Part shown: in pieces, positions 57,655-64,000 of the stretch
Layout of the letters: every line of letters starts with the position of its first letter
Numbering within the stretch: position 1 is the first letter of the stretch
Source: Hansfordia pulvinata
Taxonomy: Eukaryota; Ascomycota; Sordariomycetes; Xylariales
Reading direction: 5' to 3'
Assembly (NCBI GenBank): GCA_006538405.1
Contig: BJKQ01000018.1
Location: 186,001-250,000 of the forward strand
Length of the DNA: 64,000 nucleotides
Program-made: the position numbers and the translations under genes
Notes under the pieces: model-generated
The model's database searches: none
Told to the model about the DNA's origin: nothing
Seen by the model: only the letters and a program-made list of their open reading frames with translations

Positions 57655-60239
57655 GGTCTCAGCCGGGGCGAGACGGCTCGCTTGGGCTGCGGACAGGAAT
57701 GTGCAGTGGGAGAGCCGGCTATGTCATCATGGGGGCGTATGGTCGTGAGAGTTAGAGCAAGGTGTAATGGCTGCGCTAGACGTCGGCGGCCTCAATCTGG
57801 CTGGCGATTGTGGTGCAAAGGCGTGGGGGATGAGGTGGTGAGGGAAGCTTTGCAGAGTGAGTGACGATGGATGCAGAGCTCCCAAGTTGGAGGTTTGGGG
57901 CTACCTACGGGACGGGTACAGTGGCGCGTACTTGTGGAAGCAAAGTCCCCTCTTGTATCTCAGGGCACAGGCTAGCGCAGAGGTAGAGACGCCGAGAGCA
58001 AGCGGTACAGATCATGTACTTGGCATCTCCAGCGATCCGTGGCCACTCTGGGCTATGACGTGCAGCCGTCGTACGGATTGTCTCTGAAGACGACTTCGAT
58101 CTACCAAGACGCGGGGCAATGTCGCTGCTGTGATGGTGCATTTTGCCACGTGAACTAGTAACGGCAAGTACTCGGATTTTCGGTGTCGCGACCGAGAAAG
58201 CTTTGCCAGATGATCAGGAAGTGGAGGACAGGCGCGTGTACATGAGCAGCCCCTCTGGTCACACCATGGGATAAGTACCTGCGTACCTTGCAAGGTTTTG
58301 GAGCACCACTTTCCAGCGAAGTCCACTTCTCTACTCGTTCAATGTTGGGGGGCTGAATCCTTCAGGCCAGGACGGACCTTTTCCCGCCAACGCGCGAAAT
58401 CGCATCTGTCTGGACCCAGCTTTCCCGTCCACCATCCACAGCGGATCACGAGTGCAGCGTCCAGGCGCCCAAGACGGCTGGTCCAACCATGGGCATCCAG
58501 ACACAGCCCGCTGCTCGGGGATTCTCGCGCCGCCTGCCAGCACGTCATCCCCGCCTCATGCCGCTGCCCTCGCACAGGTGGACAAGTATCCGTACTGACA
58601 ACACCTCAATTGATCTGCGAGATTCCGAGCCCTGCTGACCGCCGCATGATCAAGCATAGGTACATTCGCGACAGACGGCCGATGGCTTGCGGGCTGGCAC
58701 GCAGCTCCGGCGCCTCAGCCTCAGCCCGTCAAGCAACGCACGCCCCGAACTCGTGTCTTCGGGCCAGCTGCCGCTATACGAGCCTAGGCCACCGGAGCGC
58801 AGACGGGACTATGAACACTCGCGTGAACCCCGCTAATCGGATACGTGATTTCTCCAAGCCCTGCACCGAGATCAGGCCCGCCGCCCAGGTCACAAGCCAG
58901 CCGATGGTTTTCCTTGCTCTCCTCCGCGAAAGTACACGCAGAGGCGACTGCATTGGCGACTGACAGGAGTGCCCGTGGCCACCCTGATGGAACCGCTAAC
59001 TTGGCGCCTCTACCGGTGCGGTCCCCTTTTTCCACATGTCAGCGCCTGCCAATCCGCCAGCCTCAGCAATTGCAACACTGCATCACCGGCACATGCCGCT
59101 TTCGGCGCTGCAAACAAATCCCTGTGGCTCGTGACGCTCGAGGGGGTCCCGCAACACAGGAGTCCCGGAGAGACCGCCGAATAGGGCCCGGCATGCTCCG
59201 GACCCTGCAGATACTTGCTTCGTTCCGAATCTGTAGGACTCGACACGCGCTCGCCTTGCACCCACTACGCGCCGCAACGACATGGCGCCCAACCGGCTCG
59301 ATCGACTGGCGGGTCATCGTGCCTGACCCTCGGTAGCCGGATAGACAACGGCGAGCCGGCGGGCCAGCTGCTGATAAATCTCCAATATTGGCGTAATGGA
59401 TATCCCCCGGGCACGCATCCACCCTCGCACATGGCCGCTCGCTACTCAGGTGCTCACTAAACAAATGGCGGCTAAAGTTAGCGAGACGCGACCCGTTGTG
59501 GTGGCGTCGCCGTACAAAGGCCTGGTCAGAAGCCCCATTCTTCTCCGGCGGCCGCTGCTCTGAAAAAGCCAAGAGCAGGGATCCCCTTATTTTAGTTCCG
59601 AGAGCCATTTTGCTGCCCCTCGCTGGGATGCCTGCTTTGCCTTGCCTTGCCTTGCTCACTGCGCTGCGCAGCGCTGCGCACAACCTTATTCTGCCGTGTC
59701 TGTTGTCCACTTATTTCGCCATCGGCGGAATACTCCATGAATTCTCCCTTTCTTCTACCCTACTTGCGGCAACTCCCTATCTACTCCCGCCCCTCCCTTC
59801 TTTCTCTCTCTTCAACCAATCCCTCGGCACCGCCACGTGAACGCCCACTCACGCCCGTTCCCCCGTTTTGACACAGTTAGACGTGCAGTGAGCAACCAAA
59901 GACAAGCAACTACATGGTGGCAGCTACAAAGAGATCTCGCACGGCTGAGGAGTATTACAGACTCTTTTCTGTATACTCCTTGCGTCAGGACTTTATCACT
60001 TGAGACCACCACCGGGCACAGTCGGCGCATCATTCGTCGCATCTGAGTCTATCCTCTTGACATTGTTAACCAGAGCTCAGATTAGAGCTTCGGAAGTTGT
60101 CAGACAAGAACACAAGAGACACCGGCAAACACATAATTACCACCAAACCCAGTACGCGCCATCCGCGTCCGCGTCGAATCGACCATCGTCCGCGCGCCAG
60201 AGAAACCCAGCAGCGAACTTCACTTTCAGCTGGTTGAAC
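57655..60239. other. 2.6-kb intergenic region (Vps23 / dioxygenase divergent promoters)
   Basis: No gene supported. A 221-codon frame at 58,298-58,963 lacks motifs. Holds the promoters of the two divergent flanking genes; a pyrimidine-rich stretch at 59,740-59,825 probably belongs to the dioxygenase leader. Confidence 0.5.
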
Positions 60240-61127
60240 ATGACTGTCGACACCCCCGCAAGACCGTCCATCCCGGACCCGGCGGCCTACGGCGTGTCGC
60301 CGGAGCACGGGTTCCTGCCGGGTGCGCTGCCGCTGGTGCGCCTGCCGGACCCGTACTACAACCGATGGGAAGCGATCGCCGGCAACCTGCAGAGCCTGGT
60401 GCTCAGCGGCGGCTGCGCGCCGTCGTCGACCGGCTGCCGGTCCTCTCCACCGACGGTCTGGAACACGACGCCGAGTGGAGGCGGGCCTACATGCTGCTGA
60501 CGTTCTTCGCCCACGGGTACATCTGGGGCGGTGACAGCCCCCGGGACCGCGTGCCGCCGTCCATCTCGGCGCCGTTGCTGGCCGTGTGCGAGCGCCTCGA
60601 GCTGCCGCCCGTGTCGACGTACGCCGCGTCGGTGCTGTGGAACTGGAAGCCGCTGTTTGTCGACGAGCCGATCGACGACCTCGACAACCTCGCCACCCTC
60701 GTCACCTTCACGGGCTCCCTCGACGAGTCGTGGTTCTACCTGGTGTCCGTCTCGATCGAGGCCCGCGGGGCCCGATCGTGCCGCTCATGCTGGCCGCCAT
60801 CGCCGCCGCCCGCGCCGGCGACAGCGCAACCGTGACACGTTGCCTGCAGGCCTTTGCCGAGCGCCTCGACGGCCTCGGCGTCATGCTGCGCCGCATGCAC
60901 GACCACTGCGACCCGGCCTACTTCTACGGGCGCATCCGGACCTTCCTGGCCGGCAGCAAGAACATGGCCGACGCCGGCCTGCCGCGCGGCGTCGTCTACG
61001 ACGACGGCTCCGGCCAGTCCGACTATGTCCAGTGGAGCGGGCCCAGCAACGCCCAGAGCAGCCTGATCCAGTTCTTCGACATTGTCCTCGGGATTGAGCA
61101 CCGCCCGACCGCAGAGAAGGGGGTGCC

Positions 61128-61160
<33 letters not shown>

Positions 61161-61974
61161 CGCCGCCCCCACCGCAAAGGGACCGCCGCCCCCGGCCGCG
61201 CCGTCTCACAACTTCATCCGCGACATGCGGCGCTACATGCCGGGCCCGCACGCGCGCTTCCTCGAGCGCGTCGAGTCGGTCGCCAACATCCGTCAGTTCG
61301 TCGAGGCCCGCAAGGACTCGGACCGCCCGCTGTCCATCGCCTACGACGCCTGCCTGGCCATGCTTCAGGGCTTCCGCGACATCCACATTGGCATCGTGTC
61401 GCGGTACGTCATCGTGCCGTCGCGCCAGAAGAAGACCGCCGCCGCCGCCGCCGCCGCCGCCGCCATCGACGCGGCACCGCGCGCCGCGGACGATGGTGTT
61501 CGCGGGGGAAACAGCATCACGCGGCCCGGGAAGCCGGCGGAGGACAACCCCTCTGCGCTCCCCAACAAGCAGCACCCGCAGCCGCAGCCGCAGAACCTGG
61601 CCACGGCCTCGCGCAACGCGGCGGACCAGCGCAGCGTCAAGGGCACGGGCGGCACGGCGCTGATACCGTTCCTCAAGCAGGCGCGCGACGAGACGGGTGA
61701 GCCCGGCGTCGGCGACTGGGCCCGCCGCTTCATGACGCGCCAGCGCCAGGCGGCGGCAGCGGCCAGGCCGGGCGGACCGGCCGACTTCCGACTCGGCGGG
61801 CCCGACGACGACGGCCTCATCTTCTTCGCCGACGCGGACCCCGCCCAGGCCGTCGCCGGAGGAGGAGTAGAAGGAGGAGGAGGAAGAGGCGCCGCGCCAG
61901 CCGGGGAGGTGGGCCTTGGCCTCGCGGGGTCCTGGACGGCCGGCGACGAGGGCGGCGGGCTGTGCAGCTACTGA
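60240..61974 (+). CDS. indoleamine 2,3-dioxygenase (two frame shifts)
   Basis: Heme dioxygenase that opens the indole ring of tryptophan to N-formylkynurenine, the first step of the kynurenine/NAD route; cytosolic. No intron; about 578 residues if repaired, against 400-500 for most fungal IDOs. Family strings in order: YGVSPEHGFLP, RLPDPYYNRWEAIA, LPVLSTDGL, AHGYIWGG, LPPVSTYAASVLWNWKP, ATLVTFTGSLDESWFYLVSVSIEA, AYFYGRIRTFLAGSKNMADAGLPRG, NAQSSLIQFFDIVLG, RRYMPGPHARFLE and FRDIHIGIVSRY, whose His is the expected proximal heme ligand. An Ala-rich insert precedes SHNFIRDMRRY, and a Pro/Gly/Glu-rich tail follows KGTGGTALIPFLKQARDETGE. The frame breaks at GG 60411-60412 and GGGG 60767-60770; one extra base in each restores the motifs and a length divisible by three. 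Confidence 0.9.
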
Positions 61975-63004
61975 GCTCGCGTCAGTCTGCAGGAAGTGGG
62001 AAGATCGAACGAGGGGGTTGGGGGAGTTCTTTTGCTCTCCTGGGCGGCAAGGGAGGGAACCGATGCAGAGAACGCGGGTCGTGCGTGGATTGAAATCGTC
62101 CGAGAAGCCCGGACAGCCCGCATGGGGGAGACGGACGGGTTTCAACACCGCGATCCCTTTATCTCCACCACAGAAGCGCTTGCCCGCCCAATACGCGAGA
62201 GCGGCAGCAGCAGCAGCGCCACTTCAAGCAAGCAACAGCGAGAACAATATAAACAAGATGAAAATTGCGTGAAAGTCGAAAACGAGCCAGGTCGCAGCGG
62301 CCCTGGCGGAAGAGGCCTTGTCACCCGTGTCACCCGTGACCGGCTCGCAAGGGCCGTCGGTGGCCATGAGCAGAGCAGTGTTGTCCCAACGTGCGGCCCT
62401 AATCAGCCCATCTACACAAGACCGGGTGGCTCCCGCGCATGTCCCGCAACGAACGCACTTTCTCCCTGGAGGCCCTTTATCATGTGGCAGTCCCTCGTCA
62501 CGAATGTGCCGCGATCAATGACACCGTACCTGTTAACACCGCGGACCTCATGGTCCCCGCCGATAATCTATCAGTGACCTAAAAATGGATTTCTAACTGA
62601 GAACACGCTTCTTGACTGGATTAAATTGAAATTCTAGCTCCAAACGATAGCCCTTAAAACCTGCCAAGACAGTATCATACCGACTCCCTGCTAATCCTGC
62701 CATACTTTCGCATATCAGAAAGCGCGCAATGCGCCAGAATCGCAGCAGATAGTCTGCTCCAAGAAACTGATAGTACACTGACAACGTGTCGTGTTTGGAG
62801 TCCTTACCCCCAAAACTGTATACTCATACAATCCTCGTTCAGAGTCGTCTGCCATATAGCACCAGCACCATCCGACGCGAACCCCTCCACGATTAAACCC
62901 TGCGACGCTTGCCGTTGACTACCCGTATTGCCCCTGTTTGTTAGTCCCTGTCAAACCGCAAGGTGCGTCTCAGTGGCCTCCAGCGTCTACTTATCTCCGC
63001 CCAC
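61975..63004. other. intergenic region, dioxygenase 3' flank
   Basis: No gene supported. AT-richer around 62,580-62,900, consistent with 3' UTR sequence of both convergent neighbours. Confidence 0.5.
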
Positions 63005-64000
63005 TCAGCAAGGCCCGCCCGAGCAGGGACCGCCGCCGCCGCCTCCGCCTTTGCCGAGCGAGCGGAAGCTGCTCGACTTGTCCTTGTACATGCTGACGAA
63101 GCGGCGAACCTGTCCCGGCCGGCGAGGTCGCGGGTGATGAGGGGCTAGGTCGCCATCGGCGCAGCGCACGACGAACCCGGACTCGGTTTTCTTGCCCCAG
63201 CCACGCTCGCCGTCGCTCGCGGTTGGGACATGGCTGCTCGAGCCCTCGGCCGCCGCGTGCTCGACGCTCTGCACAGCATCTTGTTGGCGTTGATGTTGCT
63301 GACTATGACGATGCTTTGATTGCTGCTGCTGCTGCTGCTGCTGTGACTGGCCTTGTTTCTCATATCGGGGCATGCGCGCCTTGGTGTGAGTCTTGGGCTT
63401 CCACCGGACTCCCAGTCGGCTGCCACCATCGCGGCTGCCGCCGTCTCGGCTGCTCTCCGCATCGACTTCTGGGACGGCCCTCTCCTTCCCTTTTTCCTTT
63501 CCCCGCTTCGCTTCTTCCCTGACCTTGGCTTTTGCCTCGCGCCGGAACTGTTTCTCCTCCGACTTGCGCTCCTTGGTCCGTCTTTTGGCTTCTGCCTTGT
63601 AGCTTCGGCGATCCGCGTTGGAGTTTGCGCCTGCCACTGCGTCAGGCGTGAACGGGTGTGGGGAGACGCTGTCCAACTGTTCTTGTGCTGCTGGGTCCGG
63701 AGAAGACTCCTCTCTGCGAACCGGACCTGGAGGCCTGCTGGCCGAGTTTCCATCGAGACCAAAGTCGAAAGCGGTCGAAAACCCCATGCTGCTGGACACG
63801 CGGGCCAGCAAGGGAAACGGCTGACGTGAGGGATGCCACGGCGGCGGGGTGTTCTCGTCGAGGTGGATGCTGGACCGATGCTCGGACGAGTACACCGAGG
63901 AGCGGTAGACGCCCGAAGAGCGGTGGTAAATGTGATAGCCAAAGAAGCTCGAATGGCGATGTTGACGTGGGTGCGCATGGGAAGTGCTGGGGCGATGGCG
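63005..64000 (-). CDS. disordered charged protein, 3' part only (runs off right edge)
   Basis: The C-terminal 331 residues of a protein whose 5' part lies beyond 64000: the frame is open to the window edge without an ATG (the first Met-like codon at 63895 is GTG). The visible part is low-complexity. It has a His/Ser/Arg-rich start (HRSSGVYRSSVYSSEHRSS), a short FSTAFDFGLDG segment, a Lys/Arg/Glu helix (AEAKRRTKERKSEEKQFRREAKAKVREEAKRGKEKGK), a Gln run, and a C-terminal GKKTESGFVVRCADGD...RRFVSMYKDKSSSFRSLGKGG patch that ends GGPCSGGPC. I recognise no domain. The composition suggests an intrinsically disordered fungal-specific protein; the ordered patch before the C-terminus is the best handle for a search. 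Confidence 0.6.
   Translation of the reverse strand, partial: RHRPSTSHAHPRQHRHSSFFGYHIYHRSSGVYRSSVYSSEHRSSIHLDENTPPPWHPSRQPFPLLARVSSSMGFSTAFDFGLDGNSASRPPGPVRREESSPDPAAQEQLDSVSPHPFTPDAVAGANSNADRRSYKAEAKRRTKERKSEEKQFRREAKAKVREEAKRGKEKGKERAVPEVDAESSRDGGSRDGGSRLGVRWKPKTHTKARMPRYEKQGQSQQQQQQQQSKHRHSQQHQRQQDAVQSVEHAAAEGSSSHVPTASDGERGWGKKTESGFVVRCADGDLAPHHPRPRRPGQVRRFVSMYKDKSSSFRSLGKGGGGGGGPCSGGPC

Noticed and set aside
58298..58963. 221-codon plus-strand frame between Vps23 and the dioxygenase
   Set aside because: Translation resembles random GC-rich sequence, rich in Arg/Ser/Pro, with no motif.
60736..62148. 470-codon minus-strand frame opposite the dioxygenase
   Set aside because: Shadow of the conserved plus-strand gene; low-complexity translation, no domain.
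1..64000. CRISPR arrays, insertion sequences, rRNA genes, intact transposons
   Set aside because: No spaced direct repeats of CRISPR type, no transposase or reverse-transcriptase motifs, and no rRNA sequence were seen on either strand.

Overview
The window comes from a filamentous ascomycete (Pezizomycotina). The evidence is short spliceosomal introns (about 45-150 b, GTRAGT-type donors, CAG/TAG acceptors), very GC-rich third codon positions, and a gene set typical of the group: Vps23/Tsg101, a Sim4/CENP-U-like kinetochore protein, a fungal calpain, indoleamine 2,3-dioxygenase and an arylsulfotransferase. Sordariomycetes, possibly Sordariales, is my best guess; the placement is inference only.

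Layout. 0-9 kb: two divergent MFS transporters (the first runs off the left edge), a hotdog thioesterase, an intron-containing tRNA-Leu(AAG) and a secreted GH16 glucanase. 12-22 kb: an NAD(P)-dependent short-chain dehydrogenase, a large calpain with a charged tail, an Fta4-like kinetochore subunit and a secreted protein with six cysteines in its core. 26-28 kb: a third MFS transporter. 36-44 kb: a membrane-anchored arylsulfotransferase and a P-loop sulfotransferase-like protein. 50-55 kb: an AT-richer island with three small secreted orphan proteins and a decayed duplication. 55-64 kb: Vps23, indoleamine dioxygenase and the 3' end of a disordered protein that continues past the right edge. The gene deserts between these blocks (28-36 kb and 43-50 kb are the largest) hold only simple repeats, long G/C homopolymers and a dense scatter of a short word built on TACTCGTACGAGTA.

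The genes are independent housekeeping or accessory units; I see no operon-like or biosynthetic cluster logic. Two points matter most to a reader. First, at least five genes are broken only by one-base shifts in or beside short G/C runs (thioesterase, calpain twice, arylsulfotransferase twice, Vps23, dioxygenase twice), with a possible ninth case in the second MFS gene. Repairing each restores a length divisible by three, so consensus errors are the likely cause, not pseudogenes. Second, the secreted proteins at 21.1-21.9 kb and 50.6-51.2 kb share a CxxCxxxC ... CxxxCx(5-6)C layout and may form an undescribed secreted family, the second member lying in the AT-rich, effector-like island.

Start sites given here are ATG codons checked in the sequence. 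Exon junctions were placed by reading-frame phase and splice consensus. For genes with homopolymer shifts the interval covers the whole inferred gene.
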